This document shows positions 31,088-46,330 of a stretch of 64,000 nucleotides of DNA, one piece after another. Origin of the DNA: Nepenthes gracilis. Lineage: Eukaryota > Streptophyta > Magnoliopsida > Caryophyllales > Nepenthaceae. Location of the stretch: NCBI GenBank assembly GCA_033239525.1, contig BSYO01000003.1, positions 23,081,716 to 23,145,715 of the forward strand. The letters are read 5' to 3'. The notes below the pieces were generated by a model. The model made no database searches. It worked only from the letters and a program-made list of their open reading frames with translations, and had not been told where the DNA came from. Each line of letters begins with the position of its first letter. Position 1 is the first letter of the stretch. The position numbers and the translations under genes are program-made.

Positions 31088-31968
31088 TACCTTATAGATA
31101 CAATTGTATGAAAGAAAACACATGTGAGACAAACAGAGGAGCCGTTGCCATCACTAGAAGAGAAGTAATAAATTGAGGCAAGTAAATCCCTCTTTTCTCT
31201 TTGTTGACACCGATTTTGGAGAAAATCTGTCGAAATTTTGATGGAGAGAGAAGGAAGAAGAAGATGAGAAGAAGAAGAGAGGTGATCTGCACAAGTGAAG
31301 ATAGAGCAGCCGGATGAAGGCGAGGTGATGCCTTCATGTACCACCGGTTCACTGCCGTCGTTAGAGTCACCATCGTCAGCCACTACCGGAAACCACTTCA
31401 GAGCTGTTGCTACCATGGTCGGTGCCACCATACCGAGCTGGATCACTGTCAGTCAAAGGAGAACTTGGCACTCCGCGGAAGGGATGAAGGGAAGAGAGAG
31501 ACGGGCACGCGCGGCTAAGGAGAGAGAAGTGCATGGTTCGGGTACCTCGGGGCACCATTTTGACAAATCTGCTTGGTATAAGGTTGAAACAAATATCTAT
31601 AAATTTTATTCTTTGGTCTGATTTAATATCTAATATTTTTATATGTATATTTTATATCTAAATGTTTGTATGAAAATGGGCGGAATTCAAGTCCCAGTGG
31701 GTCGGTATGCATGTGGGACCATGGTGGTTCGAGACCCTAGTGGGTTGATATGGGTGTGGGAACAGGAGAGTCTAAGGCCTTGGTGGGTCAATATGTGATC
31801 CGATGATATTAAGTTGCCCGAAAGTTATAAACCTAAAATATAGCCGATATTAAAAATCTAATGACCAAGAGTTACAAGCTTAAAATATAGTCAATATTAA
31901 AAATATGATGATCAAGAATTACAGGTCTAATATATAACTAATATTGAAAATATAATGGCCGATATTAC
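31088..31968 (+). repeat. LTR-A, truncated at both ends
   Basis: It aligns with LTR-C from about 35685, for example AAGTAATAAATT and the shared TGACAAATCTG and TTATTCTTTGGTCTGATTTAATATCT. It ends inside the 47-bp minisatellite and then jumps to internal tail sequence. Several small reading frames across it recur in LTR-B and LTR-C and are not genes. Confidence 0.78.
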
Positions 31969-32246
31969 AAGGTATTCCTATTTTGAGACTTTTGACTATG
32001 ATCTGAGACAAATGATATATCAGAATTGTATAGCGGAAGCATATGGGAGTACGACCATCAATCACAAGATTTGATTTCAGATTTAAAGTTAAAAATCAAA
32101 CTTGCAATCCGATTCGAGATTCGGTGTGGATGGTCAGCTATTCCAAAAGGAAACCTGAAGAAGATGGAGTCTGGAAGAATATCCCTATCTATTCAAGGAT
32201 TGAAATGCGTAATTTTGAGGACAAAAATTTTGTAATGAGGGGAGAA

Positions 32247-34058
32247 TGTAATATTGCAAATCACTATAGAATTTATTTTGGAGATAATGGATTTTAATGA
32301 ATAATAATAATGATGATGACGATAATAATTATTATTATTATTATAATTATTATTATTATAAAGGGTATCCAGCAATGAAGTAGAGAAAAGAAAGAAAAGA
32401 AAGAAAAGGAAAAAAAGAGAGGAAGAAGAAGGAGAGGAAAGGGGAAGCCAGCATAGGATTGCAACGACCACCGGCTGGAGAATCAGTGTCGGAGACAGAA
32501 CTAAGTAAACCACTCTCCGAATTTCCTCCATTATTGGAAATATACAGTGGTGTGAAGAAATGTGCACACAAGCCAAACAGCAGAGTCGCCGCTATCATCA
32601 AGAAGTAATAAATTGGGGGAAGTAAATCCCTTCTTTGTCTTAGTTGACACCGATTTTGTTTTTGCCTGTGTCGATTTTAGAAGAAATTGGCCAAAATTTC
32701 AGTGGATAGAGGAGAAGGAGGAGAGGAGGAGGCAGAGCCGCGAAGGTAGAGAAGAGGAAGAAGGAAGAAGAAGATGAGGAGAAGAAGAGAGGAAATGTGC
32801 GCAGGTGAAGACAAAGGAGCCGAGTGAAGGCAAGGTGGTGTTTGCATGTACCATCGGTTCACCACCATCATCGGAGTCACCAACGTCAACCGCTATCAAA
32901 AACAGCTTTAGAGTTGCTGCTGCCATGGTCAGCGCCGCTATGCCAAACTGGATCTCCATCGATCGAAGGAGAACCTAGCACTCAGCCGAAAGGAGGAAGG
33001 GAAGAGAGATGGGCGCATGCGGCTGAGGAGAGAGAAGTGTGTGGTTCGAGTAATTCGGAGTATCATTTTGACAAATCTACTTGATATAAGATTGGGACAA
33101 GTATCTGTAAACCCCCTTCTTTGGTCTAATTTAATATCTAATATTTTTATATGTGTATTTTATATCTAAATGTTTCTATAGAAATAGGCGGAGTTTGAGA
33201 CCCAGTGGGTTAGTACGTATGTGGGACCATAGTGGTCTGAGACCTTGGTAGGTCAATATAGGTGTAGGGACAGGGGAGTCCAAGGCCTTGGTAGGTCCAT
33301 ATGTGATCCGATGATATTAAGTTAGCCGAAAATTATAGGCCTAAAATATAGCGGATATTAAAAATTTTATGGCCGAGAGTTACAGGCCTAAAATATAGTC
33401 GATATTGAAAATCTGATGACCGAGAGTTGCAGGCTTAAAATATAACTGATATCAAAAATTTGATGGTCGATAGTTATATGTCTAAAATATGACTGATATT
33501 AGAAATCTGATGGCCAAGAATTACAAGCCTAAAATATAGTCGATGTAAAAAATCTGATGGCTGAGAGCTACAGGTCTAATATGCAGCCGTATGAAGCATA
33601 GATTGGATTTTGATTGGCATTTGCTATGGGTGTGCGGTGGTTTCTCTATATGTGACAGAGTTTAGAGTATGATTAGTTGTTTGCCTCAATATTTGATTTT
33701 ACATGAGTTCTCCCATGATTTTACATGTAAATTTTTATTCATGATGATATTTGATGGGCCTTCAGCTCACGTTTTCTATTTTCTCCCCTTCAGAGTTGAA
33801 TACTTTGATCTGCTATAGGAGTTGGGCATGATTCGACGCAATATCGCATTCTCTTTGTGAGTATTTATCCTTACGACGATTTCGGAGAAGATTATTGTTA
33901 TTTTGTATGAACGGTTGTCCAATGAAATCCTGTGAAGATTTTCAAATTTGTTGGGTCCTGTATATTTTATTTATCATACCCGAATTTGAAAGTTGTAAGA
34001 ACAATATTTAAAATTTAATTAAAAATTTAGTTAACCTACCTAGCTTGAATTCGTGACA
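32247..34058 (+). repeat. LTR-B (1,812 bp)
   Basis: It starts TGTAATATTGCAAATCACTA and ends TTGAATTCGTGACA. It contains an AAT/ATT microsatellite near its start (about 32300-32362), a purine-rich untranslated leader, and a 47-bp minisatellite at 33331-33590. It is followed by AAAA and the primer site TGGTATCAGAAAA. Confidence 0.88.
33331..33590. repeat. 47-bp minisatellite in LTR-B, about 5.5 units
   Basis: Unit pattern: GTTATAGGCCTAAAATATAG, then CGATATTAAAAATCTGATGG, then CCGAGA. Equivalent arrays are present at 31825-31968 (LTR-A, about 3 units) and 36452-36625 (LTR-C, about 3.5-4 units), so copy number varies between sister LTRs. Confidence 0.85.
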
Positions 34059-35267
34059 AAAATGGTATCAGAAAAAAGTTATAAAGAGGAATTTGTTTGG
34101 TTTTTGCAATTACGTGGAGGTTTTGTAGAGTCGATCCGAAACCTCATAGGATAGAATGAGGTTTTGGTCGGCAGAGAGATAGGTAATGAAATGGGTCGAT
34201 TTGAAACCTCATGGGTTAGAAGGAACTTTTGTCCAGCAAAAAAGTAAGCGGTGACGCGGAGGTGATGAAGTGTAACCCTGAAGTTTTGTGAAAGTATTTT
34301 CTTACTCGACGAACTCCGATGGTTTCTTCAAATGGAAGGTTGGGAATGGTCATTGTATTTGAGTAAAGGAAAGAAAATTCTTCAAGATTTGAAGCCATAG
34401 ATAAAGATAAAGAAGGTTATGCCAATCCAACTTGTTCTCTTCCCAATGATTGGATTTCAAACAAAGCTCCTATTTGCAGAAGAAGCTCTTATAAAGATCA
34501 AAGAAGAAACCCTTTTTGGTTGAGCCATCATGAAGCTGGACACGGCTAAGTAGAGCCTCGGTTGATTGGATGAAAGTTCGGGAGTAAATGAAGTCATCAG
34601 CAGCTATAATTGAACTGAAGTGGTCCAAATTTGAACGAGATATTGAAGATCCTCCACCTAGCGGAGTGGCAAGTTGATATATGCCTCGCACAAAAGGAAA
34701 AAGCCGAGAAGAAGAAGCCTTCAATATTTTATTTCAGGTCTATCTCGAACAGTAAAGGATTTGGTGGCAATCTAAATAATGATGAATTAGCTGATGAAGT
34801 CGGCTCATTATTTGCTGATCAGGATGATATTCCCCGAGTTTGACCATCGGCATATTATAGAGAAGAAAAGATTGCAAGGTACTTCAGTTTCGAGACTTTT
34901 AACTATAATTTGAGGCAAATGATCAATCAGAATTGTACAGCGGAAGCGAATGGGAGTATGGCCATCAATTGCAAGATTTGATTTGAGATTTGAAGTAGAA
35001 GATCAGACTTGCAATTTGATTTGAGATTTGGTGTGAATGGTCAGCTATGCCTCAGCGGAAGCAAATGGGAGTATGGCCATCATTGCAAGATTTGATTTGA
35101 GATTTGAAGTAGAAGATCAGACTTGCAATTTGATTTGAGATTTGGTGTGAATGGTCAGCTATTCCATGAGGCATCCTGAAGAAGATAGAGTTTGGAAGGA
35201 TATCCCTGCTTATTCAAGGATGGAAATGCATAATTTTGAGGACAAAAATTTTATAAAAATGAGAGAA
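34059..35267 (+). other. Internal remnant between LTR-B and LTR-C
   Basis: It begins with the iMet primer site TGGTATCAGAAAA (34063) and passes directly into the 3' tail of a Tekay-like element (CGAAACCTCAT..., GCTCCTATTTGCAGAAG, matching 50080-50290). Gag, protease, RT, RNase H and integrase are missing. A 115-bp direct duplication lies at 34941-35169. It ends with GAGGACAAAAATTTT and a purine tract before LTR-C. Confidence 0.8.
34941..35169. repeat. 115-bp tandem duplication
   Basis: CGGAAGCGAATGGGAGTATG at 34941 recurs as CGGAAGCAAATGGGAGTATG at 35056, and the sequence that follows is almost identical through AATGGTCAGCTAT. Only one copy is present at the equivalent place at 32033-32145. 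Confidence 0.88.
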
Positions 35268-37080
<1,813 letters not shown>

Positions 37081-38095
37081 ATAATTTTTTAAGTCAGTAA
37101 TTGTGATATATTTATAGCTTTAGGACATGTAGATAAGTGGCTGATGTTTAATTTGCAGACACTTCTATTATATTAATAAAATGATAATGTATGTATTATC
37201 TATTTGAGGTTTTTGATATGAGATTTATAGTTCTTCCACATTAAAATTTGGATAGATTGAGTTACATTTTAGATATCGGGCTGAGTCGTGACACCATTGG
37301 GTTGTGGGTAGAAGTCTTGAAGTAGCAGGGATGGTTACACGTCAAACAATGAACATTAGATAATCTTGTGTGTTTACCCAACTAATAGAATATAAATATA
37401 TTAGCCTTTGGTGTAAAGTGGCAAGAAAAAAGGATTCAAGGAGATATTATGGACATCCTATTATAATCCGTTGAATCAGGTTGGTTCATAATAGGATGTC
37501 CATAAAGTGGCAAGTTGGTGCTTCGCACAACTTAGTTATTTTGAAAATTTCTAAAATTATTATTGATATTTGTTGCCTTAGCTTCAATTATAGATTACTT
37601 GCTAGTTATTTGACTCTTTTCGTATTTTTTATTCTTCTAGATTAGTTATTGGTTGTTGAAGGCTTATTTTATAGAGCAGCATGGCCAGCCTAACTTTTAG
37701 AGTTGGAGGTCTTTCGACAAAATTTATTAGCTAGTTAATGATGTTAGGCATTAACATTTTTCTACTACAATTATAGTTTTGTTAGGTGAGACCCTAGGTT
37801 GGTTTTTTAATTAGTTGTTGCCTCATTATTTTTGGAATTATATTATGTTAAACATTTATGTTTTATGAAATATTTATTATTATTTAGGGATTTTTGCATT
37901 GCGACTCGAGTGGCATGATGAGTCTGGGGTTGGGTCATGACAATTGTCGCATTAGATAAACAGGTATCCATGAACCTACTTTGAGAACGCTTTGTTAATG
38001 GAGTTTCTTCCCATATTTAACAAGAAATATTTTCCATCTAGCATGCAACTAGGGAAAGAGTATGAATTTTTCTCCCTAGTGCTAGGATCATTTAT
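37081..38095. other. Unassigned, with a perfect hairpin
   Basis: AT-rich sequence with no coding motif. It contains a 16-bp perfect inverted repeat, ATGGACATCCTATTAT (37449-37464) and its complement (37488-37503), with a 23-base loop. The word TAAAGTGGCAAG is repeated at 37414-37425 and 37503-37514 around the hairpin. Words like CTGAGTCGTGACA (37278-37290) and GGGTCATGACA (37931-37941) look like LTR ends of the Tekay type, so fragments of further LTRs are likely. Confidence 0.4.
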
Positions 38096-41000
38096 TGTTA
38101 TGACGTCCCACATTCTTATATTCATTTTAATTATAGAGAACGTATACCTGTTTTAATAATCTGGTAAATCATAATAAATCATATTACACAGGATCCAAAA
38201 TAAGGCTAATATTCAATAGTTTTGACATTCATTCGACCATAATATAATATCAACTTGTGGTAAGGAAAGATACCAGCTAAAATTTCAAACCCATTATATA
38301 AAAATTATACCGAAACTTACAATATAACCATAAGAAATTTGTAAATATATTTCTAAATTATCAATATTAAAAATTTACATTTCTGGGATGCTTATAAAGT
38401 TATAAGTTCTTACATTATTACTTAAATTAAACTAATTATATCATTACAGATTATCGCACACTTATTGGTTTTTCTTTACTTTTGTTTACCAGGCTTGAAT
38501 TCCTGTGAAGTATTTGGAGGAAAAGAAAATAGTAAGAGAGTGAGCAAAATACTCAGTAAAAATATAATAGTCAAGGACATGCATATTTATCTTTAAAATA
38601 ATTCATAATGAGGATATGGATCATGATGTATGCAAAAACATATATATACTTTTAGAATATTTTTATGATACAATTGGCTTTTCTTTTTCTTATACTTAAT
38701 TCTTATTACTTGTCAATACATTTTTACCTTATATATCTTGAGAAATTAGGGTTAGTAGGCCTTACCAACTAGCTTAGCATTTGATCGATATTTAGATTGT
38801 GTTCACTTCACACACTCAAAGGCCAAAATCGCATAACACAGCGATACTTTTTTTTTTTTACATTCCGAAGATAGGATGGATTCTGTTCGCTCCACACAAA
38901 TCAAAAGCATTATATTTCTTATTTATATCCTGAAAACAGGATGGTACTACCTATTGTCTTCCGGTAGACGGCGCCAAAATCGTACGGCGATACTTATTCA
39001 GATAGCGATCTATATTATAATATCCTAAGGTATGTCAGAAAATACTATCCGCTGAAATAAATACTTGGTTCAGTTTTTTTACTGCTTAAAATTTCGTAGT
39101 GGAAGTCATTATTCATAATTTTATTTCTTCTTAATTTTTTCATCTCAGAGAAAATTTATATTTCCTTGATATCATATTAGTTTTAACTCATACATAACAT
39201 ATCATATATGTTCATAACAAAATCACGATAAAGTATATCGTATATATTCATAATAAAATCATATTAATGCATCACATAAGTTCATATATATTTTAACATG
39301 TGTTGGACTTACTTTTAGACAATATTTTATTCGATTCCTGATCCATAAATTTCATAATTTATCAGTCTAGTTCCATTTCATCTCTTTAATCAGTTTGATC
39401 ACAAATTCGGTTTATGAATCAGTTTGGCTTTTCATAATACTCTGCCGGTTATATCATGTGAGTCAGTTCACCATTATCCACATAATAAACGGCCGGTTCA
39501 TCATTTTAAAGAATTTTGTATAAACTAATTCACTTACCAATTTAGCCGATTCCTTAGAAACCGATTCATTTCTAATCTTTAATATCCCATTCTCATAATG
39601 GCCAACCGATTTACATGATATATAATTTGTTTACTAATTTAATATACCATATATAGCCGATTTGTTATTTATTACCTAGTCAGTTCACACTAAATTAGCA
39701 AAATAGGCAATTAAGTGTAAATTGGCCAATTTAGTGGCAATTTTGGTTTTGGGACCGGTTCAGTGACCAAATCACAGTATTTTTGGAACCTGTTTTACAT
39801 GGTGATAGATAAACCATAGTACTAAATAATATGACCGGGTCAGCTACTGGTTCAACCGGTTCATGACCGATTTAGTCCATAAATGGACTGCCAAATTCAG
39901 CATCCACATGGATGTAGGATTCTACTACTCATTTGGGGATCCTATTCAATAGTCCATTCAACCCATTTTCATGATCCGATTTTACACGATCTTAATAAGG
40001 GTCTTAACTAGTTGGTGACTAATTTTGAGCCGGTCTGGTGGTCGCATGGAGGCTAGTTTGGCCTAATTTTCCCGAATTGCCAATTTCAATATCAATATAT
40101 GAGGGTTGATTCAGTTGTTATTTTTGATCCAGTTCAGTGATTAAATCATCATGAAAAATTACTTTCTATACATTTCCCGAATCAGCACATAATTTTGAAC
40201 CGGTTCATATGAATTTTCTAATTTTATTCTTACCCAGTTTAAAGTTATGTACTGATCTTTCATGCATAGCTCTGCTTCTGGTCGGTCTAGTGACGCTTCC
40301 TATTCTTTGGGTTGGATCGGTCAGAATTTGAGCTAATAAAATTACCCTAGTTTTATGGCATATTGACAGTTCAATGTAATATCTTACGTAATTTTTGTGG
40401 AGTTTTAATCTCCGTAAAACTTGGTGAAAACAATAGCCAAAGTCAGCACCAGTAGTTGCTCTATTTTCATCAAGTTCAATTTGCCAATCTACTTTGTTTC
40501 CATTGTGCCGGCCTATTTTGTGAAGAATTATTCCAAAATAAAAATATGATGATTTAGCCAACATATAAGTCAGCCATTAACAGTATGTAAAAATTATGAT
40601 TTCAGCAAGCATAACAGTAGGTTGTAGAACCAACTTCATGATATATGTTTTTGAATTTTGGATATTCTAGCATGGTAACGGTGAGTTTTATTCCTGAACG
40701 AAAATATAATGATTTAGCTAACATCTTAAAGTATATTTAGTAAAAATTTCATGGTATGAATTGATCAAATAAGGCATGTAAAAATTTGGACATCAGCATA
40801 GTGCAGCAGAATTTAGTAACAAAGTTCCATTTTGACAGGTTGCTGAACTTTACTCATTCTAGCATGGTAACGGTAAGGATTATTCTAAAACAAAAATATG
40901 GTGAAATATCCAATATATTAAAGGATATACAAGAAAAATTTTATGACATGAATGAATTAAATGAGATATGAAAAAATTCGAATATCAGTAAGGTATAGTA

Positions 41001-42390
41001 GAATCAACAACAAAGTTTCATTTTGACAGGTTGCTGAACTTTGCTCATTCTAGCGTAGATTCGGTGGGATTTTTAAGTATTAGGCTAACAATACTTCAAG
41101 CGAAGATCAAGAATTCAACAAAAAAGCAAAGAGGGAGAGGAGTTCTTGCCTGAAAATATTTTTAATTCAATTTTGAATCTGATGCAGCCAACCAGGTTCC
41201 TCTTCTCCTTGTTCTATTTTCCACCTCTATTTTGCTTTATATTTTCCCTCCTTTCCTCTAGTTTTCTTTCCTCTTTTCTTTTATTTATCTTCTTTCCAAC
41301 GTTCTAATCATCCCCTAATCAATTTAGAGTTGCTACATGCCCCCATGAGGTGGCAAATTCTTGCTAAACCAAGCCATGTAAAAGTACCAAGGTGGCTCTT
41401 CCTCCTTAAGCCACTTGTTTTTATTTTATTGATGGTAAATTCTTAACATATTTTTAACCCGTCATTATGCCGTGCATCTCCCCTCTTTGTAGGCTAAATA
41501 TCATCCTTTAATTAGTTAATTTAAATAGTAAACACTTAGAAAATTGAGGTGAAAAAAGGGGCTGCCGTGTATTTTGCTGATGCAGCTACATTTAGGCAGC
41601 TTATTCATATTTAATTTTGGAAAATCTTATTAAATTAGGGAACTATCATGTGTCTAGGAGAAACTTAGGCCATGTAAAAATTAAATACTTTATGAAATTC
41701 TTGAAAATTAGCATGGAATTCGGGGTTGTCCACTGCTGTTGATGCAATGATCTTTTCTTGCTGAATTTCAATGATTTTAGCTTATTCTGTGTTACAATGT
41801 ATATAATTTTGCTTAATCAATTTAATTTATACTATATTTAATTAATCAAGCTAAATTGGGTTATTAATCAGGTATAATTTCGTTAACCGGATTATCTTGT
41901 CCCCAATCGAAATAAATTTGATTATTAATCGATTTGCAAATTTATCAACCGAATTACTTTCGTATAGTACATTCTATCATTTATTGACTAAATGTGGAGT
42001 CGGTTTCTTCGCATAAATTTTTATCGTATTTCAGTATGAATTTCTGACTTCTAAATTTTACTATTTATTGATCTTAATTTTTACATAAATTAATTTAATT
42101 TACCGAATTATGAATAATAAAATCTTGATCCTTACATTTGTGGCACAATACCGGGCATCCACAAATTTCTCTAAATAACTAATTCCTAACTTAAATGAAA
42201 ATTTACTAGCATGAGAAATTATTAAATTGCCCTTGAGAAGTCTTCTCCGTAATCGACGAGTTAGGGCCTACAAATTGATTGGATTCGGCCCAAACATGAA
42301 ATATCAACTCTAGAAAATATCATATGTAATTTAATTATCTCAATTAATAATCAAATGTTCAAATAAACCAATAGACTATGGGGTGTTGCA
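38096..42390 (-). repeat. Long antisense Tekay/Del-like LTR (about 4.3 kb)
   Basis: On the minus strand it starts TGCAACACCCCATAGTC, close to the common Tekay-type start TGTAACACCCC, and ends GGGACGTCATAACA. Typical inner features in the right order are the GAGTGAG..ACTCAGTAA segment near 38550 and an untranslated-leader-like region near 41200-41350. An alternative start at 42136 (TGTAAGGATCAAG) would give flanks TTTAT/TTTGT. No primer site or pol flanks it, so it is a solo LTR or a remnant. Ends are approximate. Confidence 0.6.
40470..41075. repeat. About 191-bp tandem repeat inside the long LTR, three copies
   Basis: The word ATTCTAG occurs at 40664, 40856 and 41047 (spacings 192 and 191), embedded in longer similar context (GGTAACGGT; TTTTGACAGGTTGCTGAACTTT). 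Copies are roughly 75-85% alike by eye. Short open frames here (for example 40786-40971) come from the repeat. Confidence 0.75.
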
Positions 42391-43873
42391 TGATAGATCT
42401 CCAAGAAACAATAATAAACCAGATTCCTTGGAATCTCAACACATTGAGGTCAATATATTATTATGAGATATAAAAGCACTTCCTCTAATTTCCCAAAATC
42501 CCTAAGCAACATAAGGTCATAAATCAAGAAAAAGAAGATAACAATAAATCTTATTGGATCTTATTTTGTTATTGTAGACCAAAGATTTGTACAGTTACTC
42601 AACATCCACAATTGACATACAACCAACATTGATATCCGTGACTTTCATCATAATCCATTGGCCTATGGAATTCCTAGCACCATGTCGATGTTGCAACATA
42701 ATACCCCTTGCTAGATTTCCCTTAAAGTTATATACAATAGTCCCATATGACTATAAATGTCCATCTGATAAAAATAAAAACCCACAATCTCCAAATAGAA
42801 AATCAATATTAGATAAATATAGGCCACTTTAAAGTCTATTTGACCCCAATCCGACTCATTACTCTAGAGTTTTCTCAGACTCTTCTCAGCTTATCAATGG
42901 ATAAATATATATCAAGCAAAGATAATCAATGAAATAGGAATAACATGTATCAAGTATTAGGAAAGAGGAGCATAAACACTTAGAGTACCACATACTCAGG
43001 TGGCCAACTAATTAGGCTAACCTAGGTCCTATAAATAATTTACCATAATCCTCGATTACATCTTTGAAAATGAAACTAGCTACATATTAATCAAACGTTG
43101 CGTCCATATACCACACTCCGAAACCATAAATTACTCGCAAAACAAATACACAAGCTGCTGAAATGGCTTACTGCTATGTGGTGTCTGCAGGAGGCAAAGG
43201 CTCAAGCTAGGCATTATCTTTTAGATTTGAAGACTTGATTTCTTCTTCTAAGTTCCGACATGTAGGTCGCTTAACTGCCACTTGAATGCCTGATAAACAC
43301 TGAAAATTACATATGTACCAATATTTATTAATTATTATTTCCTAATAAATTATGTTAATCATGTTATTCTATTTACCTATTTTAGTTTTGTAATTTTCAA
43401 GGGTTCAAAGTTCAAAAAGAATATTTTGAAAGAAATAAGAGGGAAGATTGCATTGTCAAATAAGCCCAGCAATATTTCCACCTCTGTGTTCTAGTGCTTA
43501 TGGAAATAAAGGGATGCAAAATATTGCCTAAAAAGAAGAAAATCAAAAAAAAGAGTTTAAAAAAAAGGAAAATGAAAAAGGAAGAGAGTGTAGATAGAGA
43601 TGGGATGTTACCAAGGAAAGTGGACTTTTGCAATATAAAGGGAGCAGCTTTCTTAATAGGGAGAATACGAGACTTAGGGGGGAAGTAACAGAAGGAATTG
43701 GAGCATATTTTTTAGTTCACATTGATAGAGAAGTAATATCTTGGTAAGGCAGAGAATTAACTCACTTTGATGACGGCATTTCTAAACTTATTTGATTTAT
43801 GTATTATTTTTTAATGTTAGTAAAACTTTAGTTTAACATTGTCCATGACTATTGTATTTGAGTAATTGGTACC
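42391..43873. other. Unassigned sequence left of Tat-3
   Basis: No transposon domain recognised. On the minus strand near 43300-43150 there is a short open stretch (GIQVAVKRPTCRNLEEEIKSS) that could be a relic exon, but no family is evident. The plus-strand lysine-rich frame at 43494-43688 follows an A-rich run and is not supported as a gene. Confidence 0.3.
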
Positions 43874-44624
43874 TGTTGGATATAATCTAATATAAGGTCA
43901 ACTCAACCCACTGATTCATGGGGCTTGTAAATAAAAACCCATGAAGAAAGATAGAATAGCTGAGTTGTTGGACCCGCTTCGGAAAGAAAATTGACCGAAT
44001 GATAAATAATCAAATAGTCAAATAGCCGGACTGCTAGTAATATTAAAGATTAAGATATCGAATGATCGGTCAGTTAATAAATTTGAACACTTAATCCTGA
44101 CAAACGATTATCTGAATCAATGGATAAATAACTAGGTCTGATTAATAGTTAATGTGCTTATGAACTGATATTAAATTCAAAACTTATATAATGGTTGAAC
44201 TATTTGGTTCCCAACCAACGTAAATTATCAATTTATGCACAATCATATATCTTTTGGAAGGATATGTTGATTGGCAATAATGTTATAAATATATCTTTTT
44301 CTTCTTAACAATGGAGGAGGAAAAAAAGAAATAAATTACTAAAAAATAAGTACAAAATACAAATCCTCTATACAATTACAAATCTCAAAAATCTCGAAGT
44401 AAAGCTCTCTTATTCTCCACTCTATCTTTATTGTACTCAACTCTTAATATCTTTTGATTTCAAAAAAAAGACTTTTAATTTGATTATCAAAAGATATTTC
44501 AGAGATTAAGTCCTATATCTATTGACCTTTTGTTAAGTGTTATAATATGCAAGATTTGGATTTAAAGATTTAAAGATTTAGCCTAACTCTACTCAAATAA
44601 CCATCCATATCTGAAGTACATATT
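43874..44624 (+). repeat. Tat-3 5' LTR
   Basis: 751 bp, from TGTTGGATATAATCTAATA to AAGTACATATT. The TATA box TGTTATAAATAT lies at about 44281-44292. It shares collinear blocks with the 3' LTR (for example AGGATATGTTGATTGGCAA) at moderate identity. Confidence 0.85.
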
Positions 44625-44721
44625 ACTGGTGCCGTATGTGAAAATAATGTTAAGCTATTTGTTCTTACTTGATCAAGATCACACGAATCAAAAACCTTCC
44701 ATCTCCTTCAACAAAGTTAAT

Positions 44722-46330
44722 ATGGTGAATACGAAAGCACGATGACAATCAAGCAAGCCACCAAAAAATATCCCATCTCAGGGCTTCATTCTAGAGGAGG
44801 GCAACCATGAGAATGTTCACTTGTTATCCAATCTCAACATCGGAACCCTAGCCGCCTAGATAAATGATATATCAAAGATGTCGAAATCAATATAGAGTAA
44901 AGTCAAGGGCCAAATTTACAAGGTAGATATCCTCAAGTCGTAGGCATAGACCTCAAGAAGGAGATCGAGAAGAAATAAATTTGTCTCAAGTAGAGCCCAC
45001 TGCAGCCAAAGATTCTAGAGGCTCTTGGGACACCTATTCACATTAGATTTTCCTAGCTCGAAGGATGCCTAAACTTTAAAGTTGGAGAAGAGAGTCCCAT
45101 GTAACGAAATCCACAATATATCTAAGACTCAGATTCTCCATCAAACCGAGAGGAAGGGTCTTGTAGTAGCATACTCAAAACCCTTCCCAATTAATCAGAT
45201 ATCAAGCATATTTTCTAATCATTTGGAGTTAAGAATATTCTTCAATGCTAAAAGAATTGCCTCGATAACAAAAGTAGATGAAATAATGAAAAGAATTGAA
45301 TAGTAGGTTTTCAAAGAAAGTACTACTAGGCAAATAATTGGATTAGGTCGTACATCTTTTATCTCGAAAATAAAGAAGCAATGGCTCCCCATAAATTTAA
45401 AATGTCAATATTGGATCCTTGTAACAAAAGTGCTAATCTAATGGATCATTTGAACCACTTTCAGATATTTATTAGTTTCTAAAATCTAGAGAAAGCAGTG
45501 TTATGCATATGTTTCCATTTAACTATAAAAAAGATACAAGGATTTGGTTCTATAGACCAATATCAAAGTCAATTTGATCTTTTCAAGAATTGACAAACTA
45601 GTTTTTATCCTAATTCACCTCCAGTTGGATAAAAGAAAAATAACGCTATTACCTTATTAATATCCAATAGGTTCCCAACATGAGCCTTAAGTATTTTATT
45701 GTCAAATTTAATGCCGAGACTAGAGGCATATTAAAATTCATTGATGATTTTAGGTTGAATGCCTTCATAGTAACAATATAATTGGGTGACATTTTTAAAT
45801 ATTTAATTCAACAAGACCACAAGACATTCTTGATGGCAAAAACTATCACCTGAACTTATGTTACAGTAGAGGAGGCCAACAAAATAAAGCAGTCAAAACA
45901 CTAATATTATGAGTATTAGCCAGGATCAAACGGTTCAAGGAAGAAGAGAAATGGTGACAACTCCTCTGTTCGGAATCACAAGAAGCAACAAAAAATGAGT
46001 AAACAGTTCATAAAGAATATAAGTCGTTAAACCTCACACCACTGAATGACTCAACCAAATATTTTGATGTAAATTTAGAATGAAAATTTTTCTAAAATGG
46101 TCTAAGTTAGTCATAAACCTGGAAGGAGGTAATTGGTGTAAGTATTATTTCTACAATCAATCTTCGAAGCACAATCTAAAGGCTACCAAAAGCTACAGAA
46201 GCAAATTAAGACCTTGATTGAAAAGGGATGCCTCAATAAATATTTAAAAACAATTGATTAAGCGCCAGGTAATAAAAAGAATGATGATGAGTTGACTGAG
46301 TAACCAAGCAATCGAGTAGTGGCAGGAGTT
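44722..46330 (+). pseudogene. Tat-3 gag
   Basis: ATG 44722 begins a degraded gag. The longest open part (45082-45303) has no stop but no clear motif. The gag-domain core at about 45390-45500 reads HKFKMSILDPCNKSANLMDHLNHFQIF, matching the KFKMP.L..NG..NPMDDLDYF of Tat-1. A zinc-binding remnant (FHNQSSKHNLKAT) lies near 46150. Stops are frequent. Confidence 0.7.

Noticed and set aside
31092..31621. Frames on both strands within the LTR array (also 32356-33084 and 35650-36195)
   Set aside because: They recur at equivalent places in the three LTR copies with different frames and stops, so they are LTR sequence and not genes.
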